A DNA stretch of 64,000 bases from CAYSCX01 sp964429575 (GTDB taxonomy: Bacteria > Desulfobacterota > Binatia > Binatales > Binataceae): the NCBI GenBank assembly GCA_964429575.1, contig CAYSCX010000003.1, forward strand, positions 115,956 through 179,955. The letters are read 5' to 3'. A program made the translations under genes and the position numbers. This document shows positions 1 to 7,534 of the stretch, piece after piece. Each line of letters starts with the position of its first letter. The first letter of the stretch is position 1. The notes below the pieces were generated by a model. That model did not search any database. It was given only the letters and a program-made list of their open reading frames with translations, and was not told the DNA's origin.

Positions 1-2
1 GC

Positions 3-509
3 GTGATCCTGGTTCAAAACGTCGAGGAAGCCGCCAAGGCGCAAGTACCTGACCCGATGCGCGTGGCCGCCGTCACTCAGACCACGCTCAGCGTCGATGA
101 CACCCGCGAAATCATGGAGACGCTCAAGCGGCGGTTTCCGGCAATCATTACGCCGCACGCCGACGACATCTGTTATGCGACGCAGAACCGCCAGAACGCC
201 GTGAAGGAGCTGGTCAAGGTGACGGACGCGGTGCTGGTGGTCGGCTCCAAGCAGAGTTCCAACGCGAACCGGTTGGTCGAAGTCGCGCGCACACGCGGCG
301 GCCGCGCCTATCTCGTCGATTCGATCGCAGACGTCGAGCCCCAGATGCTCGCGGGCGTGCGCTCGCTGGGACTGACCGCAAGCGCGTCGTCTCCCGAGTG
401 GCTGGTCGAGGAGATCATCGGCGTGTTCGCTGGAAAGGGCGCCGAAGTCGAGCTGCTGAGCATCGCGACCGAGGACATCCGCTTCAAACTTCCGATGCAG
501 GCCGAGTAA
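3..509 (+). CDS. ispH: 4-hydroxy-3-methylbut-2-enyl diphosphate reductase, C-terminal part
   Basis: IspH is the iron-sulfur enzyme that makes IPP and DMAPP in the last step of the MEP isoprenoid pathway in the cytosol. The visible 168 residues are the C-terminal half of a protein that is usually about 300 residues. They contain the family blocks TQTTLSVDDT, the cluster-ligand segment DDICYATQNRQ and the substrate-binding segment VVGSKQSSNANRL. The frame is open to the left edge, so the true start lies outside the window and the GTG at 3 is only the first visible codon. The identification is secure; the 5' part is missing only because the window begins here. Confidence 0.95.
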   Translation: MILVQNVEEAAKAQVPDPMRVAAVTQTTLSVDDTREIMETLKRRFPAIITPHADDICYATQNRQNAVKELVKVTDAVLVVGSKQSSNANRLVEVARTRGGRAYLVDSIADVEPQMLAGVRSLGLTASASSPEWLVEEIIGVFAGKGAEVELLSIATEDIRFKLPMQAE

Positions 510-566
510 GGCGCGCAGGTTTCGCGCGCGTGCCTTTGCGGGCCCCGCTGCGCGAGCTTCACTGCC

Positions 567-594
567 TTGACAATTCTGGCGGGTTGCCTAAAGG
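567..594 (+). promoter_or_regulatory. Candidate sigma70-type promoter for the TPR lipoprotein
   Basis: A perfect -35 box TTGACA (567-572) is followed after 16 bases by TAAAGG (589-594), a weak -10 box. It lies about 50 bases upstream of the lipoprotein start, in the gap after ispH. The -10 match is poor, so this is only a candidate. Confidence 0.35.
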
Positions 595-643
595 TTCAGG
601 CGAAATCGCCTGCTTCGCCGTCTTTCGGCGCAATCCAGAGGAA

Positions 644-1510
644 ATGATGCACATGCCGAGGACAATCGCAGGTGCCCTGCTGCTCGTCTCGCTCGCGCTG
701 TTCGCGTTGGTAGCCGGGTGCCAGACCGAGGCTCAGAAACATCTCTACAAGGCCGACGAGATGTTCGAGAACAAGCAGTACGAGGAAGCGAAAAAGGAGC
801 TCGAGGAATCGATTAAGCTGGATCCAAATCTTCTCGACGCGCAGAAATCGCTCGCGCATCTCAGCGAGTTTCTCGGCGACCAGGCGGCGGCTGCGAAAGC
901 GTATCAGGCCTCATCGGTGCTCGACCCGACTGATCAGAAGTTGATGGCGAAGGCGCGCTACTACAAGGCGCTCTCGCTGCTCGAGGAGCAGGCGGACACG
1001 GCGCTTGCGGACATCGAGGCGGGCAAGACCGACGAGGGGATCAGATCGCTCAAGGAGGTCTTGCGCACCACCAAGACCAAGGCGACGCGCCAGAAGGCGG
1101 TCACGTCGCTAAAGAAGGCCGCATCGATACTTGCGGGCAAGGGCGATCAGCTGATGAAGGACAAAAAGCCGACTGACGCACTCGCCGACTACGAGCAGTC
1201 AGCGCAGGCGTATCTGCTGGTCGCGCAGGCGAGCGGCGGGCAACTCGACCCGGCGGCGGAGCCGGTTCTCCGCTCGCTTAGCGAGGCCGCCAAGGACGCC
1301 GGCGATCCCGAAGCGCCGTTCCGCGTGCTCAACGACATCCTGACGGTGGATTCGAACAACACTGCGGCGAACATGGAACTCGCGAAGATTTATCTGGTCC
1401 GCAAGCCGCCTGATTACATTACCGCCGCCGACCTCGAGGAGCGCGCGGGAGCGCCCGACGAGGAAGTCAAGAAGCTGCGCGACCTGGCGAAGCGCCAGCG
1501 CAAGGGATAG
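644..1510 (+). CDS. TPR-repeat lipoprotein
   Basis: This is a 288-residue predicted lipoprotein of unknown specific role. The N-terminus has a hydrophobic signal sequence and a lipobox LVAGC with the lipidated Cys at about residue 26. It is followed by helical tetratricopeptide-like repeats (for example KADEMFENKQYEEAKKELEE), a lysine-rich middle and a last TPR-like unit. A longer open frame begins at 398 inside ispH, but the signal peptide and a purine-rich AGAGGA just before 644 place the start at 644, 647 or 653. TPR lipoproteins usually act as scaffolds at the cell envelope. The partner is not identifiable from the neighbours (ispH upstream, a deoxynucleoside kinase downstream). Confidence 0.8.
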   Translation: MMHMPRTIAGALLLVSLALFALVAGCQTEAQKHLYKADEMFENKQYEEAKKELEESIKLDPNLLDAQKSLAHLSEFLGDQAAAAKAYQASSVLDPTDQKLMAKARYYKALSLLEEQADTALADIEAGKTDEGIRSLKEVLRTTKTKATRQKAVTSLKKAASILAGKGDQLMKDKKPTDALADYEQSAQAYLLVAQASGGQLDPAAEPVLRSLSEAAKDAGDPEAPFRVLNDILTVDSNNTAANMELAKIYLVRKPPDYITAADLEERAGAPDEEVKKLRDLAKRQRKG

Positions 1511-1588
1511 GGCCGGCGCATCCGGCTTTCCCGCGCGGACTCGCGCCGCACGTATTCCGAGGCTCTTGCGCAACGCGTTGGAGGTGCG

Positions 1589-2227
1589 ATGCGGCGGCGC
1601 GGGTACATCGCTGTCGAAGGGCCGATCGGCGTAGGCAAGACCACGCTCGCGCGCCTGCTTGCCCGCGAGATCAACGCGCGGCTGGTGCTCGAAGACGCCG
1701 AGAACAATCCCTTTCTCTCGCGCTTCTACCGGGAACCCGAGAAGTACGCGCTCTCGGTGCAGCTCTACTTCTTGCTGAGCCGCTACAATCAGCAGCGCGA
1801 ACTTCTACAGCAGGAATTGTTCTCCGAGGCGACCGTTGCCGACTATCTGTTCGCCAAGGATCGCATCTTCGCGAGCCTCAATCTCGCTCCCGACGAACTA
1901 ACTCTCTACGAACGCGTTTATGGCCTGCTCGATCAGCAGACCCGCAAGCCCGACCTCGTGGTGTACGTGCGAGCGGGCGTGGAGGTTCTGGCGCAGCGGC
2001 TCAGGCGCCGCAACCGCGATTTCGAGCGCTACATCAGTTACGAGTATCTCGATCGCGTGTCAGCAGCGTATCGCGACTTCTTCTTCTACTACGATGACGC
2101 GCCGCTGCTGGTGATCGACACGACGGAGATCGACTTCGTCCGCAACTCGGACGATCTCGACGAGCTGATCCGCGAGATCGACCGCGCGGGTCCCGGCGCC
2201 CAGTACTACGTTCCGCGCAAGGCCTAG
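1589..2227 (+). CDS. Deoxynucleoside kinase (deoxyadenosine/deoxyguanosine kinase family)
   Basis: This is a 212-residue cytosolic salvage enzyme that phosphorylates deoxynucleosides at the 5' position. The Walker A loop GPIGVGKTT is at residues 11-19. The Arg-rich lid LRRRNRDFERYI lies near residues 132-143, as in the dNK family. An aromatic segment (FFFYYDD) and the ending that names no extra domain agree with the usual length of about 210. The exact substrate cannot be told from sequence. The stop codon TAG (2225-2227) forms part of the CTAG left boundary of a palindromic repeat element, so the gene ends exactly where the repeat begins. Confidence 0.88.
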   Translation: MRRRGYIAVEGPIGVGKTTLARLLAREINARLVLEDAENNPFLSRFYREPEKYALSVQLYFLLSRYNQQRELLQQELFSEATVADYLFAKDRIFASLNLAPDELTLYERVYGLLDQQTRKPDLVVYVRAGVEVLAQRLRRRNRDFERYISYEYLDRVSAAYRDFFFYYDDAPLLVIDTTEIDFVRNSDDLDELIREIDRAGPGAQYYVPRKA

Positions 2228-2411
2228 CAGGGTGTTGCGAAACCCCGGAAAATCCAAAATGTGCTGGCTTTGGCTCGCAACACCCTGCGTCAAAACCTTG
2301 TCCTGAGCCATGGGCGAAGGATCGGGCTTCGTTCCTAAACTTCTCTCCCGCCTCGGGAGAGACAAGAGTGAGGGCGCAGGCGGTTGAAATAGTTTTTCAA
2401 CCGCCTGCTAG
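2224..2411 (+). repeat. CTAG-bounded palindromic element, copy A (long form)
   Basis: This 188 bp element is bounded by CTAG at both ends. The left hairpin pairs 2227-2240 with 2275-2288 (14 bp, GCAGGGTGTTGCGA against its complement). The middle hairpin is CTCTCCCG/CGGGAGAG. The right hairpin pairs GCAGGCGGTTGAAA with TTTCAACCGCCTGC just before 2411. In this copy the left stem has TTGCGA/TCGCAA where other copies have TTGAGA or TTGAGC with CTCAA, a paired change on both arms. It carries a roughly 30 bp insert (CTGAGCCATGGGCGAAGG core) shared only with copy B. Confidence 0.9.
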
Positions 2412-2430
2412 GCGCGCGCTGCGACGCGGG

Positions 2431-2724
2431 CTACTTGCTCGCCTCGGCGTACGCCTCCTCGATGTCGTGCGCCAGCTTGATGTCCTTGTCGGTCACTCCT
2501 CCTTCGCTGTGCGTCGCGCAGCGGAAGCCCACGCGGGTGTAGTTGATCGTCATGTCGGGGTGGTGATCCTGCAGCTCCGCCACTTGAGAAATGTGGTTGA
2601 CGAACTCGATCCCGTCGCGAAACTCCTTGAATCGGTAGAGCTTTGAAATCGCGCCGTCCTTGTACTCCCAGCCCGGAAGGTCTTCGAGTTCCTGTTCGAT
2701 CTGTTTATCGGTGAGCTTGGGCAT
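2431..2724 (-). CDS. phhB: Pterin-4a-carbinolamine dehydratase
   Basis: This is a 97-residue protein of the PCD/DCoH family, which dehydrates 4a-hydroxytetrahydropterin during pterin recycling for aromatic hydroxylases. It contains the active-site pattern HHPDM followed by an aromatic residue and THSEGGVTDKD, in the right order and spacing. An ATG 15 bases upstream (2739) is in frame. The ATG at 2724 is preceded by GGAGG at a spacing of about seven bases and gives the usual family length, so I chose it. No aromatic amino acid hydroxylase is visible here, so the protein may serve another pterin or molybdopterin-related function. It is divergent from the MaoC genes. Confidence 0.9.
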   Translation of the reverse strand: MPKLTDKQIEQELEDLPGWEYKDGAISKLYRFKEFRDGIEFVNHISQVAELQDHHPDMTINYTRVGFRCATHSEGGVTDKDIKLAHDIEEAYAEASK

Positions 2725-2883
2725 CGCGTAAACCTCCATGCGGGCTGCGCGCCCGCCGCTGCTTCAAATTGTAGTCCGGGCCGCCGCTGGTGCCCAAACC
2801 GCCGGGCTTCGGGATTGTTCGCTTGTGTGCGAGCTGTGGTATTAGATCGATTGACGCAGCGCATTGACGTAAGGGGCCTACCC

Positions 2884-3336
2884 ATGGCGAACAAGATCGT
2901 TACCGAAGAGGCGACCAAGCAGATCGGCGTAGAGGGTCCGCCGGTGACGGTCGAGATCGAACGCGGCGCAATCCGCCGCTTCGCCGAAGCGATCGGCGAC
3001 ACCAACCCGCTTTTCAACAGCGAACCGCAGGCGCGCAAGTCGCGCTTCGGCGGCATGATCGCGCCGCCCACCTTCTGCCGCTCGCTGATGTCGCCCATTC
3101 CGAATGTCAAGCTCAACCTGGGCGAGACGTTTCGCGGACTCGACGGCGGCTCGGAGTGGGAGTACTTCCACCCGGTCCGCCCCGGCGACCGCATCACGGT
3201 GCGCACCAAGCTGGCCGACCTGCGCGAGTCGGAGGGCAGGCTGGGGCCGATGGTGTTCATCGTGATGGAGACCAGCTACACCAACCAGCTCGGCGAAGTC
3301 TGCGCGCTCCAGCGCTCGACGGCGATTCGCTACTAG
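2884..3336 (+). CDS. MaoC/FAS1-type dehydratase, subunit 1
   Basis: This is a 150-residue hot-dog-fold protein resembling the N-terminal dehydratase region of fatty acid synthase and the HadA-type subunit of (3R)-hydroxyacyl dehydratases. Visible features are the RFAEAIGDTNPLF segment near the N-terminus and the FGGMIAPPTF loop. ATG 2884 is preceded by AAGGGG at a spacing of about seven bases; an earlier in-frame start at 2815 lacks support. It lies 13 bases before a second MaoC gene, the usual arrangement of a heterodimeric hydratase in which only one subunit carries the catalytic Asp-His pair. The substrate is unknown; fatty acid or acyl-CoA hydration is likely. Confidence 0.85.
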   Translation: MANKIVTEEATKQIGVEGPPVTVEIERGAIRRFAEAIGDTNPLFNSEPQARKSRFGGMIAPPTFCRSLMSPIPNVKLNLGETFRGLDGGSEWEYFHPVRPGDRITVRTKLADLRESEGRLGPMVFIVMETSYTNQLGEVCALQRSTAIRY

Positions 3337-3349
3337 GGGGTTGCGGCCA

Positions 3350-3787
3350 ATGGCAAAGCAGCTTTATTTCGAGGATGTCGAAGTCGGCTACGAGATCGGC
3401 CCGCTCGAAAAAGGTCCGACCACCCAGCAGCTCGTCAAGTATGCGGGCGCGTCGGGCGACTTCTACCAGATTCACTATGACAAGGATTTCGCGCTGGCGA
3501 ACAAGTTGCCCGGCGTCATCTTGCACGGCGCACTCAAGAACGCATTCCTCGGCCACCTGATGACGGACTTCGCGGGCGAGCACGGCTGGCTGCGCAAGCT
3601 CGCCGTTCAATACCGGGGCATGGACGTGCCCGGCGTCAAGCTCGAGTGCAAGGGCAAGGTGGTCCGCAAGTACCTCGACAACGGAAATCACCTGGTCGAT
3701 TGCGAAATTTGGATCGAGAACGCCAAGGGCGAGAAGACCACGCCCGGCAGCGCGACTGTGGAACTGCCGTCGCGCAGTGCCCACTGA
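3350..3787 (+). CDS. MaoC-family dehydratase, subunit 2
   Basis: This 145-residue protein has the hydratase-2 motif region YAGASGDFYQIHYD, including the catalytic Asp and His, and the PGVILHGALKNAFLG helix. It is therefore the likely catalytic partner of the preceding gene. The start at ATG 3350 has a TAGGGGG ribosome-binding sequence about nine bases upstream. The family hydrates or dehydrates enoyl/3-hydroxyacyl thioesters. The 3' end overlaps the next, ferritin-like gene by 11 bases, so the three are probably translated together. Confidence 0.87.
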   Translation: MAKQLYFEDVEVGYEIGPLEKGPTTQQLVKYAGASGDFYQIHYDKDFALANKLPGVILHGALKNAFLGHLMTDFAGEHGWLRKLAVQYRGMDVPGVKLECKGKVVRKYLDNGNHLVDCEIWIENAKGEKTTPGSATVELPSRSAH

Positions 3788-4553
3788 CACGCGCGTGAGA
3801 GTCGGTCGCGAGATTGCGCCACGGACAGTTGGTCCCGACGACATCAAGGCGGGCCGCGTCGATCCTCAGTACCGCAAGACTCTCACCCGCCTGCTCGCAG
3901 CGCACGCGCTCGCCGAGAAACTTACCGCTCTCGGATACGAGCGCGCGCTCGAGGCGGTCAGGGACACCGAGCTTCAACCGACCATCGAGAAAAACCTCGT
4001 CGAGGAGCGCAAGCACGCGCGGCTCGTGTACCGCGCCTTGGAGGATCTCGGGCTCAACGAACAGGCGTCGGACCGCACGATGGTCGCGGCGTACGGCGGA
4101 CCGTCGTTCGAGGCGCCGCGCTATTTCGCCGAGCACATGCGGAGCGAACTCGATCTGCTTATGGCGACGGTCAGTGTCGATATGACCGGCCTCATCATGA
4201 TCGGCGTGAACTACTGCGATTCCAGCTACACGCCTCATGCGCGCGCGGCGGAGCTGATCCTCGAGGAAGAGGCCGACCACGACGTGTTTGCGTCGGAGTT
4301 GCTCGGCCAGGCGGTCGAGCATTTCGGACCGCGCCGAATGAACCTGGCGCTTCGCCAATGGATTCCGCGCGCGGTGAACTTCTTTGGTCCGCCGGGTAGC
4401 GGCTTCACTCACGACTGCATCCGCTTTGGACTCAAGGCGAGCGACAACGCCGAGCTCGCCGAGATCTATCTGACGATGCTTGAGCGCAGGACCACCCAGC
4501 TTGGATTACGGCTTCCCAAGCTAACGCCCGAATATCCGCACGCGGCTGTCTGA
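3777..4553 (+). CDS. PaaA/PaaC-like diiron protein
   Basis: This 258-residue protein resembles the phenylacetic acid catabolic protein family (ferritin-like diiron oxygenase subunits). It has two ExxH metal-binding motifs, E77-RK-H80 and E165-AD-H168, each within a helix, plus E47 in the first helix. The segment from about 130 to 180 (DMTGLIMIGVNYCDSSY then EEEADHDVF) matches the family pattern. The start is GTG 3777, overlapping the MaoC gene; GTG 3795 is an alternative. No other phenylacetyl-CoA oxygenase subunits are present. I infer oxidation of an acyl-CoA-type substrate together with the MaoC pair, which is not proven. Confidence 0.75.
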   Translation: MPTDTRVRVGREIAPRTVGPDDIKAGRVDPQYRKTLTRLLAAHALAEKLTALGYERALEAVRDTELQPTIEKNLVEERKHARLVYRALEDLGLNEQASDRTMVAAYGGPSFEAPRYFAEHMRSELDLLMATVSVDMTGLIMIGVNYCDSSYTPHARAAELILEEEADHDVFASELLGQAVEHFGPRRMNLALRQWIPRAVNFFGPPGSGFTHDCIRFGLKASDNAELAEIYLTMLERRTTQLGLRLPKLTPEYPHAAV

Positions 4554-4622
4554 CGCGTCGCTATAGCGCGCGCGACGCGCCCCGCTGTTTTTTCGCGCGA
4601 GCGATCGCGCATCAGGAGAACC

Positions 4623-5423
4623 ATGAATCGCGATCAGCTGAGCGAGTCCGACGTCGCGCAACAGTGGAATCTGAATGCGGACCTGTGGACCGAGCAGGTG
4701 CGCGCCGGCTGGGATATTTATCGCGAGCACTGGAACAACCCGGCGTTCCTGCCGTTCGTGGGCGATCTGGCGGGAAAGGGTGTGCTCGATGCGGGCTGCG
4801 GCGAGGGTTACAACACGCGAATCTTTGCTCGTCGCGGAGGACGGATGATTGGCGTGGATCTCTCGCCCCGCATGATCGAGCGCGCCCGCGAAGAAGAACG
4901 CCGCGAGCCGCTCGGCATCCGCTACGAAGTCACATCATACTCAGACCTCGGCGCGTTCGCCGATGATTCCTTCGATGCTTGCGTGTCAACGATGGCGCTG
5001 ATGGATGGTCCCGATTTTCCGGGTGCGATGCGCGAAATTCGCCGCGTGATGAAGCCCGGCGCGCCGCTATGCTTCAGCATTCTGCATCCATGCTTCGCCA
5101 CCAAGGGGCTGGGATGGCTCAACGACGCCGGCGGACACCCCGTGAAATTCACCGTCGCGGATTACTTCGATGACACGCCGTGGGTGGACCGCTGGAAGTT
5201 CGGCCACGCGCCGAACGCGGCGCAGGTCGACAACTTCAGGGTCCCGCGCTTCGACCGCACTCTGTCGTACTACCTCAACGCGCTGCTTGACGCGGGCCTT
5301 GTGTTCGAACGAATCGATGAGCCCCGTGCTTCTGAAGATGCGTGCCGCCGGTTTCCTGCACTGCAGCGATGGAGAGACCACATTCCGCTCTACCTGCATG
5401 TTCGCGCACGCAAGCACGGCTAG
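4623..5423 (+). CDS. Class I SAM-dependent methyltransferase
   Basis: This is a 266-residue methyltransferase with the SAM-binding motif LDAGCGEGYNTR at about residues 55-66, the acidic ribose-binding residue in IGVDLSPRMIE, and the post-motif MKPGAPLCFSILHP. It resembles the methyltransferase 11 / UbiE-like group of small-molecule enzymes. The substrate cannot be deduced. ATG 4623 is preceded by CAGGAG at a good distance. It is separated from the diiron gene by 69 bases and may be a separate transcript. Confidence 0.85.
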   Translation: MNRDQLSESDVAQQWNLNADLWTEQVRAGWDIYREHWNNPAFLPFVGDLAGKGVLDAGCGEGYNTRIFARRGGRMIGVDLSPRMIERAREEERREPLGIRYEVTSYSDLGAFADDSFDACVSTMALMDGPDFPGAMREIRRVMKPGAPLCFSILHPCFATKGLGWLNDAGGHPVKFTVADYFDDTPWVDRWKFGHAPNAAQVDNFRVPRFDRTLSYYLNALLDAGLVFERIDEPRASEDACRRFPALQRWRDHIPLYLHVRARKHG

Positions 5424-5456
5424 CGCGAATCAGGCGATGCTCGTCGGAGATGTGCA

Positions 5457-6371
5457 ATGCCACGAATCGTAAGCCTGCTGCCAAGCGCGACAGAGATCGT
5501 CTGCGCGCTCGGCTTTGAAGATCAGTTGGTAGGGCGCTCGCATGAGTGCGACTACCCGCCGCCGGTCGTACGCGTCGCGGCGCTCACGGAGCCGAAGTTC
5601 AAGCCTGAAGGTTCCAGCGCGGAGATCGATCAACGTGTCCGCACCACCGTGGCGCAGTCGCTTTCCGTGTACCGCGTCGATGCGGACCGGCTCCGCGAGC
5701 TTCGACCCGGCGTGATCGTTACGCAGTCGCAATGCGAGGTCTGCGCGGTGAGCATCGGTGACGTGGAGCGCGCGGTCGCCGACTGGACTGGTACGCGGCC
5801 AACCGTGGTGTCGCTCTCGCCGGCGGCTTTGGAAGACGTGCTGAGCGACATCGAGCGCGTCGCCGGGGTACTCGGCGTCAAGCAACGCGGCCGCGACCTC
5901 GCGCTGCAGTTGCGGACGCGTATGGATGCGATCGCGGTTCGCGCGCGCTCGGCGGCGTCGCGTCCCCGCGTCGCGTGCGTCGAATGGATCGAGCCGTTGA
6001 TGGCGGCTGGCAATTGGATGCCGGAGCTGGTCGAGATGGCGGGCGGCGTCAATCTGTTCGCAGAAGCGGGAAAGCACTCACCGTGGATCAAGATCGATGA
6101 ACTCGTCGCGAGCGACCCTGACGTGATCCTGGTCGCGCCGTGCGGCTTCGGGATCGAGCGGACGCTCGCTGACTTGCCTGCGCTCGCAGCTGACCCGCGT
6201 TGGTCAAGACTTCGCGCCGTACGCGAGCGCCGCGTCTGCGTCGCGGATGGAAATCAGTACTTCAACCGGCCTGGACCGCGGATCGTTGAATCGCTCGAAA
6301 TACTCGCCGAAGTGACGCACCCCGAACTGTTTCGGTTCGGCCACGAAGGCTCCGGCTGGCGGCGGCTGTAA
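5457..6371 (+). CDS. Cobalamin-binding BtuF-like protein without signal peptide
   Basis: This is a 304-residue protein of the periplasmic binding protein fold (COG0614, BtuF type). The starting segment MPRIVSLLPSATEIVCALG and the HECDYPP block are typical of BtuF. Unlike the true transport protein at 12208-13092, it starts directly at the mature fold with no signal peptide, and no membrane segment is visible. Related proteins of this kind are cytosolic and of uncertain role, perhaps cobalamin or cobinamide binding. No riboswitch is evident upstream, and the neighbours are a methyltransferase and a convergent reductase. Confidence 0.8.
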   Translation: MPRIVSLLPSATEIVCALGFEDQLVGRSHECDYPPPVVRVAALTEPKFKPEGSSAEIDQRVRTTVAQSLSVYRVDADRLRELRPGVIVTQSQCEVCAVSIGDVERAVADWTGTRPTVVSLSPAALEDVLSDIERVAGVLGVKQRGRDLALQLRTRMDAIAVRARSAASRPRVACVEWIEPLMAAGNWMPELVEMAGGVNLFAEAGKHSPWIKIDELVASDPDVILVAPCGFGIERTLADLPALAADPRWSRLRAVRERRVCVADGNQYFNRPGPRIVESLEILAEVTHPELFRFGHEGSGWRRL

Positions 6372-6380
6372 TCGCGCGAG

Positions 6381-7298
6381 TCAGCGCTTCGGTCCGAGAT
6401 ACGCGAGGCCCTCGCGCGCGGGTGTCAGTCTGATTCCGAACTCCTCGATCAGCGGCGCGATGTTGCACGCGTTGTCCGCCGTCACGAAAGTCACCGCATC
6501 ACGCGATAGCAGCGGTTTCGGAAGCCTTTCGGCGACCGCGCCGATAGCGCGCATCACGCGCTCGGGTATGTGGATGATGAACCGGCGCCGCCCGGTTACT
6601 TCCATCAATAGTTTCACGAACTCGTCGAAGCTCATCAGTTCGGGGCCGCCGACATCGTAGGTGCCGTTGCGGCCGCGGCCGGTCAATGCGAGGGCGACGC
6701 ACGCTGCGAGATCATCGACCAGTACCGGCTGAAGCTTCTGCCGGCCGGTACCGGGCACGCCGAATACCGGCGCCAACTTGAGCAAGCGCGCGAAGTTGCT
6801 GACCACCTTGTCGTCGGGGCCGTACACCAGCGACGGCCGGAAGATCGTGTACGCAAGGCCCGATTCGCGAACCGCGCGCTCGGCCCGGCCCTTCGCACGA
6901 AAACCGGGGTGCGCGCTGGTCTCGTCCGCCGCCGCGCCGCTTACGTAGATAAACTCGTTCGTGCCGGCCGCCTTGGCCGCATCGAGCAGCGCGACCGTAC
7001 CACCGAAATCGATTCGCTCGAACGTCAGCCCTCGCGATGAGTCCTCAATCGGGTAGCCTTCGAACTGCACCGTGTTAACGACGGCATCGGCGCCGGCGAG
7101 AGCAGGTGCAAGCGTCGCGGGGTCTGTGACTTCGGCGCGCACGTACTCCGCGTTACGCGCGTCGAGGCTTTTTCGCGCCGAGTCCGGATTGCGGGTCAGC
7201 ACTCGCAACCGCATCGATGGCATTGCGGCGAGGCGACGGACGATGGCGCGTCCGATGAAGCCGGAGCCTCCCGCGATAGCGACAGTCTTCTCGTCCAT
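6381..7298 (-). CDS. NAD(P)-binding NDUFA9-like protein (atypical SDR)
   Basis: This is a 305-residue protein related to the complex I NDUFA9 subunit family of atypical short-chain dehydrogenases. It has the Rossmann motif GGSGFIGRAIVRRL at residues 10-23, and YVSGAAADETSAHPGFRAKGRAE in the catalytic region, where the Tyr-x3-Lys of classical SDRs is not conserved. IFRPSLVYGPDD and the substrate-domain segment DVGGPELMSFDEF follow. Bacterial relatives are often free-standing and of unknown substrate. Its 3' end is 9 bases from that of the BtuF-like gene (convergent), and a palindromic element lies 40 bases upstream of its start. Confidence 0.82.
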   Translation of the reverse strand: MDEKTVAIAGGSGFIGRAIVRRLAAMPSMRLRVLTRNPDSARKSLDARNAEYVRAEVTDPATLAPALAGADAVVNTVQFEGYPIEDSSRGLTFERIDFGGTVALLDAAKAAGTNEFIYVSGAAADETSAHPGFRAKGRAERAVRESGLAYTIFRPSLVYGPDDKVVSNFARLLKLAPVFGVPGTGRQKLQPVLVDDLAACVALALTGRGRNGTYDVGGPELMSFDEFVKLLMEVTGRRRFIIHIPERVMRAIGAVAERLPKPLLSRDAVTFVTADNACNIAPLIEEFGIRLTPAREGLAYLGPKR

Positions 7299-7337
7299 CT
7301 ATGTTCTCTTGCGAAGCCAGCCGCCGAGCCTGACGAA

Positions 7338-7534
7338 CTAGCAGGCTGTTGAAAAACGCATTTTCAACAGCCTGCTCCCTCTCTCGCATCTCCCTCTTTC
7401 GCGTCTCCGGGCGAGAAGATTAGGAAGGCAGCCCGATCCTTCGCCCATGGCTCAGGACAAGGTTTTTACGCAGTGTGTTGAGGACGAAGTCGATGCCATT
7501 GTGGACTCCGAGGCTTTTCTCAACACCCTGCTAG
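7338..7534 (-). repeat. CTAG-bounded palindromic element, copy B (long form, inverted)
   Basis: This 197 bp copy lies in the opposite orientation to the others. The right-type hairpin comes first (GCAGGCTGTTGAAAA...TTTTCAACAGCCTGC, from 7341) and the left-type hairpin ends at 7534 (CTCAACACCCTGC). It has the same CTGAGCCATGGGCGAAGG-type insert as copy A, read on the minus strand. CTAG bounds it at 7338-7341 and 7531-7534. The second CTAG contains the TAG stop codon of the minus-strand hydantoinase gene. Confidence 0.9.

Noticed and set aside
398..643. An 82-residue N-terminal extension of the TPR lipoprotein
   Set aside because: It overlaps ispH in another frame; the signal peptide and ribosome-binding site place the start near 644.
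2224..2411. Reading the right hairpins as ordinary rho-independent terminators
   Set aside because: The hairpins lack a T-run after the stem, occur in both orientations, and the whole element is conserved far beyond a terminator.
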